DNA of 64,000 bases from Hibiscus mutabilis (GCA_019671005.1 CM033726.1:7943213-8007212), one strand, 5' to 3'. Counted from the first letter of the stretch, positions 45,353 through 58,039 are shown. Notes: generated by a model from the letters alone, not told the origin. Made by a program: numbers and translations.

Positions 45353-46448
45353 ATGGCTTTTGCTAAGATCTTTTTGTTGGGTTTTCTTGCATTGGTGTCT
45401 GCCGTTGATGGATATGGTGGGGGTTGGACGAATGCACATGCAACCTTCTATGGTGGGAGTGATGCTTCGGGGACAATGGGTATGGGCACTAAAGGAAGCA
45501 ACTTTTAGGTGTAGAATGGGTGGCTTGTTTTGTTTGGTTAATTATTTTGAGTTTTTGGTTTTGCAGGTGGAGCTTGTGGTTATGGGAACCTGTATAGCCA
45601 GGGTTATGGGACGAACACTGCGGCTTTGAGCACGGCTCTGTTCAACAATGGGCTGAGCTGTGGGTCGTGCTATGAGATTAAGTGTGTGAATGACGGCAAG
45701 TGGTGCCTACCGGGCTCCATTGTGGTCACGGCCACCAATTTCTGCCCTCCGAACAATGCTCTCCCGAATGATGCAGGAGGCTGGTGCAACCCTCCCCTGC
45801 ATCACTTTGACCTGTCTCAGCCTGTTTTCCAACACATTGCTCAATACAGATCTGGAATTGTGCCTGTTGCTTACAGAAGGTATGGTAAAAATCGCTTTTT
45901 TTAGCTGTAAAAAATGGAATTCATAGTTTTGGGCTTGGCAGCATATGAGGGCCTACTATTAATATCTTTTTCTCCGCTTGGTGTAATTTAGGGTTAGTTT
46001 CTGTTTTCCAAGACAAACAAACAATACTTTTTTACCCTTTCCTCCAGTAAATATATTTATTTTTTACTTTTATCTTTTAACTGCTTATTAAGTATTACAA
46101 CATCAGTTGCTAACTTTTTGTTGGGGGTTATGAAATTGTAGGGTTGCATGCAGAAGAAAGGGGGGAATCAGGTTCACAATCAATGGCCACTCCTACTTCA
46201 ACCTAGTCCTCATCACCAACGTCGGCGGTGCCGGAGATGTACACGCGGTGTCCATCAAGGGCTCCAGGACCGGCTGGCAGCCCATGTCTCGGAACTGGGG
46301 CCAGAACTGGCAAAGCAACAGCTACCTCAACGGCCAAAGACTCTCGTTTAAGGTCACAACCAGTGATGGCCGAACCGTGGTGTCCTACAACGTTGCCCCA
46401 GCTGGTTGGTCCTTCGGGCAGACCTTCACCGGCGCCCAATTCCGCTAG
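45353..46448 (+). CDS. Alpha-expansin, three exons (45353-45479, 45567-45879, 46142-46448)
   Basis: Joined exons give 248 residues, the usual alpha-expansin length. Introns of 87 and 262 bp have GT...AG ends and keep frame. Residues 1-20 are a signal peptide (FLLGFLALVSAVDG). The mature protein begins YGGGW and then TFYGGSDASGTMGGACGYGN, the start of the GH45-like double-psi barrel domain. The catalytic-like HFD motif (HHFDLS) and the conserved cysteines are present, as is the alpha-specific NPPLHHF insert region. The C-terminal domain has the cellulose-binding tryptophans and ends GWSFGQTFTGAQFR. The protein would be secreted and loosen contacts between cellulose and hemicellulose during growth, without hydrolysis. 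Wording is close to the EXPA2/EXPA8 group, but orthology is not proven. No defect is seen. Confidence 0.97.
45480..45566 (+). other. Expansin intron 1
   Basis: Starts GTATGG and ends TTTTGCAG. It splits a Gly codon after residue 42, at the conserved intron position between SGTM and GGACGYGN. Confidence 0.93.
45880..46141 (+). other. Expansin intron 2
   Basis: Starts GTATGGTA and ends GAAATTGTAG. It interrupts the second Arg codon of VAYRRV, a common position in alpha-expansins. Confidence 0.93.
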
Positions 46449-48165
46449 GGGGGCACGTTATATTATCTTGGGCTTTTCTATTATTAAATACCATATATAT
46501 ACAAAGTAGTATTAGTATAAACTAGCTTGACTTTTAGTATAACCTGCTAAGTTGCTATACTATTATCTACGGAGCCCTATAATGGGACTCTTGGGGTCAG
46601 AATTGTGAAAGGGCTTATTTTAAAATAGCCCTTTTATCAATTTGGGTTTTTAGTTCTAGTGTGGGGGTAGGCGTCCTATTTAAGGTAAGTACCTTTTTTT
46701 TCAAGTATTGTAATTGTAAGGGTCATTTTTCCTTCTGTTGTTTGTAAAAGCAGGAGGAGATGGCAGAGGTGGACTTTTACCACCCGCCACTAGTAAGTCT
46801 TGTTTTTTGGCCCATGGGATGTTGAGAAGAAGCATTGTTTTGGCTTGTAAGCTCAATTTGATCTCCTTGGATTTTATATATGCACGAGAGTAATGCAAAA
46901 GTAGACTCTGATTTACTGTCATTATGCTTCCATGTTCATTTCTATTCTTTAGTGTAGTGTGAGATAAAATTACCAAGTTATTGCACAACCTTCAATCAAA
47001 AGTAATTTGCATTATGCATGTATAATATATTTAAAACAACAATGTAATTGAGTATTAATAGTATCATTTAAATGTGGTATACAAATCGATTTTTTTACAA
47101 AAGAGAATTAGTAGTATACTTTTCCATTCATTATAAGAATCAACACCATACATGAATTTTGATAAAAATGTATAAAATGAGACTTTTTCTGACAAAATTT
47201 AATTCTAATCTTATTCCTTCTTAGAGGGGAGGAGCAGGGAGCTCTAGGTGAAAGACGAGATGTTCCTTTTGAGTCTAAAACCCATGAGTTAAAGTAATAT
47301 GAGAGAACAAAATAGACAGTTTGACAAACAAGCCAAATATAATTAATCTAAAAAATGAGATCTATGAATGTTGATTTGTGTAGTTGTATAGGAGTACTTT
47401 TTTTTATAATAAGTGTAGTTTTTAATAGTATCATAATTGTAGTTGTATACAAGAAATTTTGACTTTTGGTTCAATTGTATAAATAATACTTTAATTTTGA
47501 TTCAATTATGTACATTTTAAAAAGTAAAAACATATATTTATTTTTATATTTGATATATCTAATTATTTGTGTACATACTATTTAAACATGAAATGATACT
47601 TTATCGATATCAATTTTAATAACAGGTGAAAATTAAATTAAAACATCAAACATGAAAATTGTACAATATTAAAATTCATATGTAAAACTAAAAAAAATTA
47701 CTTAAAGAACCCAGTAAGTGTCTCAATAGAAAAATTGATGATATTTATCCTAGGAGACACGAGTTTAAATTATTTTATCTACAAGGTGTAAGTTCATCGT
47801 CAAAGGGTTAGTAATAAATGTGAATGCCAAACTGGACATGTAAAAAAAGTAAACTATATAATTGATCCTTTTTCCGAACGGTTTGATTTTGGTTTTTAAT
47901 TTTTAAAAAGTTAATTTGGTTACCTACGCTATCTATTTATAATATTTTGGTCACTAAGCCGTTAACTCCCATTATTATAGGACATGACAAGTTAGTCAAA
48001 GTGTCTATTTTTAACTTGACCCATGGATTTTAGCTAAAATATCAAATTAACCCATAAACTTTAAATAAATATCAATTTAACCCTAAAATTTAGCTAAATC
48101 CCCTAGCATCAATCGCCCATCACCCTACTGTCGACTGCGACTTGCATGTCGCTGGTTGCCGCTCA
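46449..48165. other. Expansin 3' region and AT-rich spacer
   Basis: The 3' untranslated region follows the stop codon; ATTAAA near 46484 may be the polyadenylation signal. Beyond about 46700 there is no supported gene. The 95-aa minus frame at 46701-46988 is unrecognised. Confidence 0.5.
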
Positions 48166-48169
48166 CCCT

Positions 48170-49815
48170 ACCGCAATATATATTTGGTACTTGAAATATA
48201 TACTTTTTCTCATGTTGGTATCTGATGAATTTTTTTCTCCCAATTTGGTACATAAACTATGCACATTCTCTCAAGTTGGTATCAAAACTTATATATTCGA
48301 TCAATTTAGTCCTAATTCGAAACAAATTATTAAATTTAACCCTTTAAATTTAAAAATTCTATCAATTTACTCTTTGTCCTTTTCCTAAATTGCTTATTCT
48401 TCTCTAAAAATATTATATTATTTTCATGGTATAATATCAATTAACATCAATTTGTTGTTGTTTTAGAGTATAATACAATTACTCAATTGTTGCTTTGATC
48501 CGATAGACTCCTTAGTTTGAAAATATTGCAAAAATGATTAAATTGATAAAATTTTAAATATGAAAGGTTAAATGTATTGAATGAGTGTTCATGGTTGGTT
48601 AACCGTACCGTTTACCCTAAACGGTCAGTTAACCGTACTGTTTAGCCTAAACGGCCAGTTAACCGTTATAGCGGTTATTGTATTTAGCTAACCATAACCT
48701 AACCATTAAGACCCAGTTAACCGCTCACGGTTAACCGTTAAGATGCGGTTAACTGATGGTTCGGTTATAGGTTAACCTATAACCTATTACATTTTTTTCA
48801 CATGTTTACTACTTCTTTTGAGAATAATGAAACTATATTTGCGATAAATATTATCTTAAAATATTCTTAAAAATGCTTAAATAGAGATTCTAAACACTTA
48901 CTCCATAATTAAAAAAGCGCATACATACTATAAAGTTTTTTTTTAGGTAACATACTACAAAGTTTCAACACAACACAAAATACATAAATTCCATACTTAG
49001 TTTAAAATTTCAAGTTTTAACAATGTTTAACACATAGAATTACACCATCAAAATTTTAAAGAAAAATCTTTAACTAACATAAAACAAATATAATGTAAAT
49101 GAAACTTTCACGAGTTAGTATCACAAGCCACAAAAGTTAACTCTATGATCAAATCATCCAAGGTCTTCGTCGACTTTCTCTAAAATGAAATATGACTCAT
49201 CAATTATAATTATTTATTGATTAAGTGTTAAATACTTCAATCCTATATTTAAAAGTACCAAACAAGTTAGTACAAGAAATATAATGTAATAATAGCAAAT
49301 CAAAGATAAAAAATAATTAAGAATTAGATTGCAAAATAGGGTTTAGAAATTAGAAAGAGGTGTGTGAGCTTAATTTTTAGTTGAAGGTATTTTTTTTTAA
49401 AATATATAAATATTTAATAACGATTAACCTATAGGTTAATTATTTGTCAAAGTTTATAACCGTAATCGTAACCATTAACCATCATTTTTAGCAGTTCAGT
49501 TAACCGAAATCATGTAGCCTTAACGGTTCGGTTAATCAACCTGTAAAATGTAACGGTTATATCAGTTCATGGTTACGGTTAATTATGCACACCCTTGAAT
49601 CAGTTCGAATTAAGACCAAATTCATAGAATACATAAGTTTTAGTATCAATTTGGGAGAATATGCCTAGTTCAGATACCAACTTAGGAGCAAAAATTCTTT
49701 AAGTACCAACTTAAATGAATGTGCCTAATTTAAGTACCAACTCGAGAGCAAAAAAACCCTTTAAATACTAATTTGGGGAAGATGTATAACTTAGATACCA
49801 AATAAATATTTAAGT
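48170..49815. mobile_element. Inverted-repeat element built of TTGGTA...words, with a hAT MITE inside
   Basis: Left side (48175-48320) and right side (about 49605-49815) are inverted copies: TATTTGGTA, 'gcacattctctcaagttggta' and 'acttatatattc' recur in reverse complement on the right. The word TTGGTA recurs every 40-60 bp. Outer target duplication is not clear. No protein coding. Confidence 0.6.
48585..49594. mobile_element. hAT-like MITE rich in GGTTAACCGT words
   Basis: The inverted ends share about 25 bases (GTGTTCATGGTTGGTTAACCG against GGGTGTGCATAATTAACCG). Flanks are TTGAATGA (48577-48584) and TTGAATCA (49595-49602), 7 of 8 identical. Sub-terminal parts hold many GTTAACCG copies. The middle is AT-rich and non-coding. 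Confidence 0.75.
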
Positions 49816-50185
49816 CTTAAAATAAATATAAAAAATATTATAAATTTAGATAAAACTTATAATATAATATTTATATAATAAAATTCGAACTTAAAATGTT
49901 GAAAATTTGAAATTCTGAAAACCAAAACGTTTTAAATCAATTTGAATTTGAATTTGAAGCAAGCAACCGCGAAGTTTCTTAGAAATTTCAATTCTATATT
50001 ATTATTTGGTGAGCTTAATTTATCAGATAATGGTGATAATTACCGTGAGGCTGAGCTGATATAATGTGGAGTCAGCCACGTGAATGTCTTTTTCACACCA
50101 TGACCGTATTCCCTCTTTATCTTTATATCATTATCATTTATCTTTCTGGTAATTTTTGTTACCTATTTTATAGGCCAGTTCTTCT
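49816..50185. other. AT-rich spacer, nothing recognised
   Basis: No gene or repeat is supported. Confidence 0.4.
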
Positions 50186-50692
50186 GGGATGGGCACGGCC
50201 GCACAGGTCGGGTTTATCACCGCCCAAATCTGACCCAAAAATAATTATTCTAAAATTGAACTTAATCTGACCTGATTTTATTTTTTTTTAAAAATCGACT
50301 CGACCTGACCTAAAAAATAAATATCCTAAATTTGACTCCGACATGACCTATAAAAAAATTAATTTTAGAAATTTAATTGTAAAAAAAAATTGAGGAGACT
50401 TAATTGTAGAAAAATAATAATTTTAAGGACTAAATTATAAATAAAAATTTAATTTTAAAGACCTAATTATAAAAATATAAAGAAGGGTATTATTATAAAT
50501 ATTCCTAAAAAATTATGAAAAATTAAACTATTAGTCCCATGTCAGGTCTGGTCGGATTTTTTTACCCTAAACCCGACCTCGTCCTTAGTAAAAGTTCGAC
50601 TCGACCTGAATCTGACTTTTTCACAAAAAAACTCAACCCGATCGGGCAGGGTCGGGTCGGAACCCGTCGGGTCCAGGTGAAATGCCCATCCC
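50186..50692. mobile_element. MITE-like element with GGGATGGGCA ends
   Basis: GGGATGGGCA at 50186 and TGCCCATCCC at 50683-50692 are perfect inverted ends, with CG-rich subterminal words (GGTCGGGT and its complement) and an AT-rich centre. This style is common in plant hAT MITEs. I find no clear flanking duplication. Confidence 0.6.
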
Positions 50693-51401
50693 TAAACACA
50701 TGTGATTAATAATATAAATAGTGGATTTAGTTGTAAAAAAAAATAAAAGCAAACACATTTGGCCGGTTGGCTAAGTTGTTTATCATTGTTCCCTCATAGT
50801 CCTCATTCCCCTCCATTCTAGATTGGATTATGATTTTGTCAAAAAAAAAATACTTTTCACTTCAATATTCAAGTTCAAAACTTTTGATCTTTTTGTTTGG
50901 AAACATCCCATGTTCTGAAAACATGACCCCTTGCATGGTGGAGCATGTCTTTTCCCTTCTCTCAAATCACACAATCTTGTCCGTAAAACATATTAAGTTT
51001 GCAACAAATAATATCATCAAACATATTAATTAAAGGATTATGATCAACGTTCCCCATGATCTCCTTCACTTAAAACACCAACGATTGCATTACAGTTTGA
51101 AAATGTGTCCCGTGAACATGGCTGAGGCCCCTTTATTCTTCCAAATATCAAAATCCGATCGATGTTTCTCAGGCTTGGCCACCACCTGCTATGAACAACC
51201 ATGTCTGGGTTCAATCAAGATCACAAGTTTTAATGATGTGATTTAACGAACAAGAAGAGAATCTAAGACTTTTACATCAGTGTGATACAGCTTCGATTTG
51301 TGGGGCCAAAAGAAGACATTGAATTTAATTACAGTGAAAGCTCAGCTCAATTCACATTACACAGTTACATTCCAGTGACCTGTTCAAAAAAAAAAGCGAT
51401 T
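50693..51401. other. Spacer, partly likely 3' untranslated DNA of the minus-strand gene
   Basis: No supported coding. The part nearest 51401 may be the 3' end of the gene whose last exon lies at 51402-51833. The frame 51040-51246 (plus) is unrecognised. Confidence 0.4.
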
Positions 51402-51833
51402 TTACTGGGGAAAACAGTGGCTCATCAAACATGGTAACACCACAAGGGCCAGAAGCAGAAGCCCAACTACCTGGGGTAGTATCATATCCAGTTCTGTTAC
51501 CTTGTACAAAACCATTAACATAGGAGTTTCATGAAAATTCATCTCTGCCGTAGGAGGGACTGTGGCATCATTCAGTAGATTAAGATTGCAAGAGAACAAG
51601 GGGCGTTGTCCACCCAGTTGCAGCTGCAACGATCCGTTTCCACTCAAATTGTTCAGGACACCGTTTTCTTGTCCAGAACATGACAGCTCGGAACTTTTAC
51701 TGGTGCCAAAGTTGTTGGTATTATATTTGTAATGCGAAGAAGTTATTCCAATTTGGCGGGATACTAGCTTGTGAAAGAGTTTATATACAAACTCTTTCTT
51801 TTGTGTGCGTATCTTTTTGGACTCCACTTGCAC
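51402..51833 (-). CDS. Probable last exon of an unrecognised protein with C-terminal membrane anchor
   Basis: A 143-aa minus-strand frame. The second half has balanced, gene-like composition: SCSGQENGVLNNLSGNGSL, two Cys-flanked segments, PPTAEMNFHETPMLMVLYK. It ends with a hydrophobic stretch (VVGLLLLALVVLPCLM) a few residues before the stop, as in tail-anchored or GPI-anchored proteins. The true exon may start at an acceptor AG near 51690 rather than at the ATG. An earlier exon could lie at about 51990-52100 (Lys/Glu-rich minus frame KEAELKQKLLFFES after an AG). The copia insertion at 52230 would then sit in an intron. I do not recognise the family. Confidence 0.45.
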   Translation of the reverse strand: MQVESKKIRTQKKEFVYKLFHKLVSRQIGITSSHYKYNTNNFGTSKSSELSCSGQENGVLNNLSGNGSLQLQLGGQRPLFSCNLNLLNDATVPPTAEMNFHETPMLMVLYKVTELDMILPQVVGLLLLALVVLPCLMSHCFPQ

Positions 51834-52229
51834 AAATTTTCGAACTTACATTATCAAAACTTTTTATTTAATTAATCAGATATTATACATATTTTATTTT
51901 TTTAAATTTGAATTTAAAACGCTATCCGCAGATAGGGCGAATCAATCATTTTATGCTCTCTTCTGATTTTCTCTCTACATCTCCCAGTTTTACTTTCAAA
52001 AAAGAGCAATTTCTGTTTGAGTTCTGCTTCCTTCTTTTGGGTATACAAAATTAAAAAAAATGTGTCAAGTTTGGGGGCATTGTTTAATTTTGGGATTACA
52101 TACATCTGGACGTAAATACTTCTAAGGCAGACTAGGAAGCACAGTAACAACATCTTCACATTTCAGTTCCTCTTTTATTGTGATTGTGATAAAATTTTCG
52201 TTTTATAGTACTCATGTTCTTGCAAAAGT

Positions 52230-54282
52230 TGTTGAAAAAACAATAATGTAAAACTAGACTGTTAGCACTAACAGGATAGTTGAAACAATAAATGTGAAGA
52301 CCACTATCCTTGAAACAAATTCGTTCAATGTGTGTAATCGCTGCGGTGGCGGTTATCCCCCAAGGTTAACACGGTCGCTCCAAAACTTTGTACACCTAAA
52401 GAGTTGGAGTGGACTGTAGTGGTATTGCTCTTCTTATCACCAGAAAAACTCAAAGATAATATAGCTCTCTTGTAAGCAAATAAATTAATATATGAGATGC
52501 AGAAATGAGTGGAATAATCTCTCTATTTATAGGCTGGACGTGGGGTTAAAAGCGTCCAAATTAATCAGAAATTAATCTGATTAAATAGCTTGAAATTAGC
52601 CAGAAAATCCGCCTCAGTTGACTATTATAACAGCTGGAAAATTACAGCTGAAAGATTCTGAATCTGGCCTTAAAACAGTTCAGGTTCATACTTCAAATTA
52701 GTGCAAAAACAGCTATTAAATACAGTCATTACAGCCTGCAAAAATAACAGTTAATTTAGCTGTTATTTACTATAATTATGAAAATTAAACAGTCAACTAT
52801 CTATTTCACTCAGCCTATGGGAATGAAATTTTTTTCACAAACTCTTATCATTGAGAGAAATTCCTATGAATTTTCTCCAAAAAGAAAGAACCCGCGCGGA
52901 CCACGACCAATGTTTCAAGCTTTACTTACTTCCGAGCTTATACCAGTGTTTCAAGCTTGATCTAAACTCTCAAACACAACTTGCAAACCTTTGCAAAGTT
53001 GTAAACGTGTTCTCACTCGCCGACAAGCAAAGTCGCGCTTGTCGATACGGTAATCTCGCCTCCAAAGCTCAAGCTTGAGGACTTGCTTCCCATGTTTTAT
53101 CCACACAAACACAGAGAATACATTGCATCAACATGCAATCAACAACACAACAACACATATCCTCAACATCCTTTACCAAAAACCATCCCTCAACATCTGA
53201 AACATACATCAAACTTCTTCCAAACATTACCCAGCCTCAATCTAACATCTCAACCCATCAATTAACATCAATTAACATCTAAAAACACAACTCTAACATC
53301 CATATACCTCCAGCATTCATAAAACCTCCACAACTCATCAAAAACTCATAGCTAACAACTTAGAAAATTAGGAATTTAATTAGTTTCGGGATTCCTATGA
53401 TTTAACCATCTTATTAACACCTTTCAACATCAAGATCAAGATCATGATCTAAATCAAATCATGAGAAAACAGAACAATTATGAGTTCAAATTAATTCCAC
53501 CAATTAAACCTTGATTTAACCATTTTCCTTCAATTAAACCTACAAAACAAGTTAAAAATCATAAGCAAAGGATCAAGAACTTGAGAATTTCATTAAAGAA
53601 CCTTTAATTAGAGGATAGAAACAAAAATCACCTCTAATTGCCGATTTCTCCCTTAATTGGCAATGATTTGTTGAAATCCAGGTAGATTTTGCAATATGAA
53701 TACAAGAAATCAATTAGGAAACAAAAAGGAAATCAATAAGAATTGATTCTTGAGAATTTTGGAGTGAAAATCTTAGTTTGGCTGCTGGGAAAGTTGAGAG
53801 AAAAAGTTGGAAGAAAAGTAGTTACGTAAGAAAGTGATTTTGTATAACTAAAAGTCCTTTTATTAAATCCCATTTAATTTTAATAATAAAACCAATTAAA
53901 AGCCATTTAAAAATAGCTCAAATTAAGGGAAAATCTGATGAAAAAGATTGATCAAATAGCTCCTTAAAGATTCTAAGTTTTGACCCTTTTACAAAATAGT
54001 CACTAAAACAATTTTGAAAACTTTACATTTTGGTCACTAACCAAAATGTCCAATTTCGAGACCCCATTTTGTAAAATTGATTTTACCAAAATCATTTCCA
54101 TATTAAATAATGATTTTACATAATTGTTTCCATATTTTTATTCCTTTTGAAAATATTTAATCCAAATTAAATCCCGAAACCATCTTGAATCCCCTAATCC
54201 GATCCAGCATACCGTCTAAACCACCTAGAAAACCTCTAGGCCCAAAACCAGGGCGTTAAAGGTATATTGAGCATTACTAAAA
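52230..54282 (-). repeat. 3' LTR of the copia element, interrupted
   Basis: 52230-52877 matches 59100-59812. About 54263-54282 matches the outer end of the other LTR (ATATTGAGCATTAC). Some 150 bp of LTR is replaced by an insert of about 1.38 kb. Confidence 0.8.
52878..54262 (-). mobile_element. LTR-like insert (possible solo LTR) inside the copia LTR
   Basis: On the minus strand it begins TTTAACGCCCTGGTTTTGGG, very like the TGTAACGCCC start common in plant gypsy LTRs, and ends near CGCGCGGGTTCTTTC. No internal coding. Because about 150 bp of the host LTR is missing, it may be a solo LTR left after recombination and deletion. Target duplication is not clear. Confidence 0.55.
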
Positions 54283-55221
54283 ATACCCCACTAATGTGAA
54301 AAAATTCTTCTGATATTGAGAATCATTAATTTAAGAAGTACAAGAAGAACAATAGCGAGATTAGTTGCTTAAGCACTAGTGAACGTATTTGGAACTAGTA
54401 CATAGTGATGATGAGTAATCCTTATTTTAGATAAGTGAAATGAGTCTTGAACTTTCTAAGATCTGGGATATATATACGGAGTATATTTAGCAATCTTACC
54501 TTGGGATTCTAGTAAGTGTATTAGAAAAACAACACAACGTTTTTCATAGAATGTGGCTAACCCTTCTCACTTACGTAGTTTATTTTATCAAGTTTATCTC
54601 AACATAAACTACCCAAAACGGGGCTATAAAATAATTAAGAGCTTTTATAACAGCTCAACCTCCAAAAACAAGATAAATTTCTTCAAGTTCATATTAATTA
54701 AACCACCCAAACTCTGAGATAAGAAATCATTAAGAATAAAAACTCAACCTCTTTGTTCGATAAATTCAATAAGTTCTTCTTAATAGAATAACCCAAACTC
54801 TTTGGGATTGAATTTATTAAGAGTTTAAAATAAACTCTTCCTTTTAGGCAGTAAGTTCATATAGTCTTTCGCAATAGGTCTAAGAACTTTATTAAGAGTA
54901 GTTATTCAGCCAAAATCGGTAAATTCATCAAGTCTTTTTCACTAAGACTACCCAAGACTGGGCTATGAATTTATTAAGAGCATAAAGCTCAACCTGGCAA
55001 TGTACATGATTCATCATAGGGATAGGCAGATCGACATATACACTATGAGTCTTTCTATGGTTTTGTTTGACCACATTGAACTTAGATAACTAAGTTGGGT
55101 AACTACCACGAATTCCTCAACCAATAGGCTTAAGACCTATCTCCCTCGAAGAATCTAGAACTAGTTTTCTGCTTAATCCTTTGGTAAGAGGATCAACAAG
55201 ATTTTTTTGACTATACATATT
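54283..55221 (-). other. 3' region of the copia element between RNase H and LTR
   Basis: AT-rich with no frame. A run of short words ('aagagttt...aactc', 'ttcatcaagt/attaagagct') recurs between 54600 and 54990, suggesting a decayed tandem repeat of about 60-70 bp. The minus-strand TAGTGGGGTA at about 54284-54294 is the likely polypurine tract. Confidence 0.5.
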
Positions 55222-55716
55222 CTAAAGCGAGTACTCTGTTTTTATTAAGTGTCTTACTGATTCATGCCTTATGAAAATACGTTTTTTCTTACCGTTATAA
55301 GCTTGACTTTTAGCCACACATATCGCAGCTTGTGAATTGCACAATAAAGACACTGGAGGAGTCAGTTTTCCCCATAATGGTATTTCTTCTAAAAGGTTTC
55401 TGAGCCACTCGACTTCTTGCCCAGTTAAGTCAAGAGCTATAAACTCTGACTCCATAGTAGAGTCTGCAATACAAGTCTGCTTTGCGAACTTTCACGAAAT
55501 TGCTGCTCCACCTAAAATAAAAATATACCCACTAGTAGAGCTTACCTCATCATTATCAGTAACCCAGTTGGCATCACAATATTCTTCTAAAATAGAAGAA
55601 TAGCCAACAAAATCTAGTTTCCAATCTATTGTACCCTTAAGGTACTTAAGTAAGCGTCTTAGAGCAACCCAATGTTCACTACTTAGATTATGAGTATATT
55701 TACTTAATTTGCTCAC
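55222..55716 (-). pseudogene. Copia RNase H
   Basis: Two frames, 55492-55716 (LRYLKGT-type text RRLLKYLKGTIDWKLDFVGYS, then YCDANWVTDNDEVSSTSGYIF) and 55222-55455 (MESEFIALDLTGQEVEWLRNL, NSQAAICVAKSQAYN, RHESVRHLI). Catalytic Asp and Glu are visible. A frame change separates the pieces. Confidence 0.9.
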
Positions 55717-55844
55717 AACATAGGCAATATCGTGTTTGTATAGTTCACTAAGAACATTAGGCTTCCAATAACTTTAGCATATTCAACCTGGGAAACACTA
55801 CTTACTTTATTTTTAAAGAGATGAATGCTAGAGCCATAAGGGGT

Positions 55845-56336
55845 TCACACATGGATGACATCAAAATTGTCGAATTTCTTTAACACTTTCTCAATATAAT
55901 GTGTTTGATTTAAAGAAAATCTCTTTTCAAATCTGGTAACCTTGACTCCTAAGATTACATATACTTCTCCCAAACCAGTCATCTCAAATTTACCAGATAA
56001 GAAATTTTTAGTTTTTTTAATGGATTCAATGTTAGTACTGAAAGTCAACATGTCATCAACATATAAACTTATGATGACACAATCATAACCGAACATCTTC
56101 AAATACATGTATGTATCCACACTATTCACAACAGAATCAAAACTAAGAATAGTTTTGTGAAATTTCTCGTACCACTGCTTAGGAGCTTGTTTAAGGCCAT
56201 AAAGAGACTTTTTAAGTCTACACACTTTACCTTCCATACCAGGTGTCACAAAAACTTGTGGTTTCTCTATATAGATCTCCTCATCTAGATCTCTATTCAA
56301 AAATTTAGTCTTTACATCCATTTGATTTACTTGCAA
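55845..56336 (-). pseudogene. Copia reverse transcriptase
   Basis: 163-aa frame with QMDVKTKFLNRDLDEEIYIEK (first catalytic Asp), RLKKSLYGLKQAPKQWYEK and SLYVDDMLTFS (YVDD box). The N-terminal part and the end of the domain lie in other frames near 56337-56600 and 55720-55845. Confidence 0.92.
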
Positions 56337-56837
56337 CTTATGAATGGATGCTAGTGCAAATAATGCACGGATCGTTAAGATTTTTATTACAGGAGAGTTT
56401 GTATCAAAAAGTTTGTTCCAAATTTTTGAGTAAACCCTTTGACTACTAGCCTAGCCTTATATCTTTGGATTGACCCATCTGTCTGAGTTTCTTTCTGAAA
56501 GCACATTTATTGTTGACAGGTCTAAATCCTCTAGGTAAATCTATCAATTACCAAATATGATTAGACATTATTGAATCTAGTTCATAATTAATGCGCTTCT
56601 CCCAAAATTAGCGTAAATAGATCTTATAGCTTCTTCATATATCTTAGGATCTTCATCTAACAAAAAGACCCGAGCTATAGGATTTGATATATGGTGTCTA
56701 TGTCATATATCTCAGAAATAAAGGAAGTGATAAAGTTTGGTCCAAAAAAGGTTTATGTTCTTTGCCTCTTACTTCTTCTAGGCTCTAACTCAAACTCTAG
56801 AGAATTCCTGTCAGGTACATTAGAAGAAGTAGATGGA

Positions 56838-57713
56838 TTATTTTCTATTCATGTTTCTGCATTTATTCTTGTTTTTTAGAGGAAAATTTTCTTCAAAGAA
56901 AATTGCATCTCTAGATTCACATATAGAAAAATCATATAAAAACATGAACCTATATGCGGCACTATTAGAAGCATACCCTATATACACTGCATCAACGATT
57001 TTGAGACCAATGGTAGACTTTTTTAAGTCAGGCATGCCTACTTTATCCAGACACCCCCACACTTTAAGGTATTGCAAATTAGGTTCATAACCTTTCCATA
57101 ACTCGTATAGGGTAGAATCTATTTTCTTATGAGGTACTCGATTCAAAATATGATTGGCCAATAGAATAGCTTTCCCCTACATGTTATCAAATAATCTAGA
57201 ACTTACCAAAAAAATAAATTTATCATCTCTTTTAAAGTTCTGTTTTTTCTCTTGGTTACGCCATTTTGTTGAGGAAAACATAGGATAGAGATCTTATGAA
57301 TTATGTTATTTTTCTCACACATCTCTTTAAGAAAATTAGACTTGTATTCACCACCTCTATCGGACCTAACACGTTTTATCTTCCTTTTAAGCTAATTCTT
57401 GTTATGCCCTATAAATAAGGAAGAAGTTCTCAACTTAATCTTTAGTTCTAAGAAGATAAACCTTTGTATATCTAGAACAATCATCTACAAATATGATATA
57501 ATAGTGTTTACCTCCCTTACTCTCAGAGTTTCTAAAGTCTGCTAGAACTGTGTGAATAAGTTCTAACAATTCATTTTTTCTTTTAGAAACAATTTTAAAT
57601 GAAGGTTTAGCATGCTTTGCTTCAACACAACTTTCACATTTATTAAATCTATTCTCATCTAGATTAGGCAATAACTTTATTTTAATGAGTTTCTTTAGTG
57701 AGTGTATTAACAT
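56838..57713 (-). pseudogene. Copia integrase
   Basis: 57435-57713 gives the pre-integrase zinc motif end (NKCESCVEAKHAKPSF) and the core start (HTVLADF, HYYIIFVDDCSRYTKVYLL). The middle at 57160-57430 is frame-broken. 56838-57161 gives NHILNRVPHKK, TLYELWKGYEPNLQYLKVWGC and YIGYASNSAAYRF. The first Asp of DDE is preserved; the Glu region is not in a clean frame. Confidence 0.9.
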
Positions 57714-58039
57714 GACCTAATATAGCATGCCACATATCATAGGTTTCAACAATGTAAGCAGAAGTGGTGATTTTATTTTCATTAAACTCGATCTTGATTA
57801 CAAATAAACCCTCACATAAAAATCATTTCCCTACATAATCACTATTACGGGAAAATACAAGTTTATCTGCCTCAAAATGAATTTAATGTCTGTCTTATTT
57901 AATAAACCACCATTAATCAGATTTCTACGCAAGGCAGGTACATAAAGAATATTATTTAAAGATAAGGATTTACCAAAAGTCAGCTTGAGTAAAACCTCAC
58001 ATTTTTTCTAACACTTCTGAGCTACTAGAATTCCTCATG

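Noticed and set aside
45273..45629. 118-aa frame at the expansin start
   Set aside because: It crosses exon 1 and intron 1 of the expansin in another frame and has no domain features.
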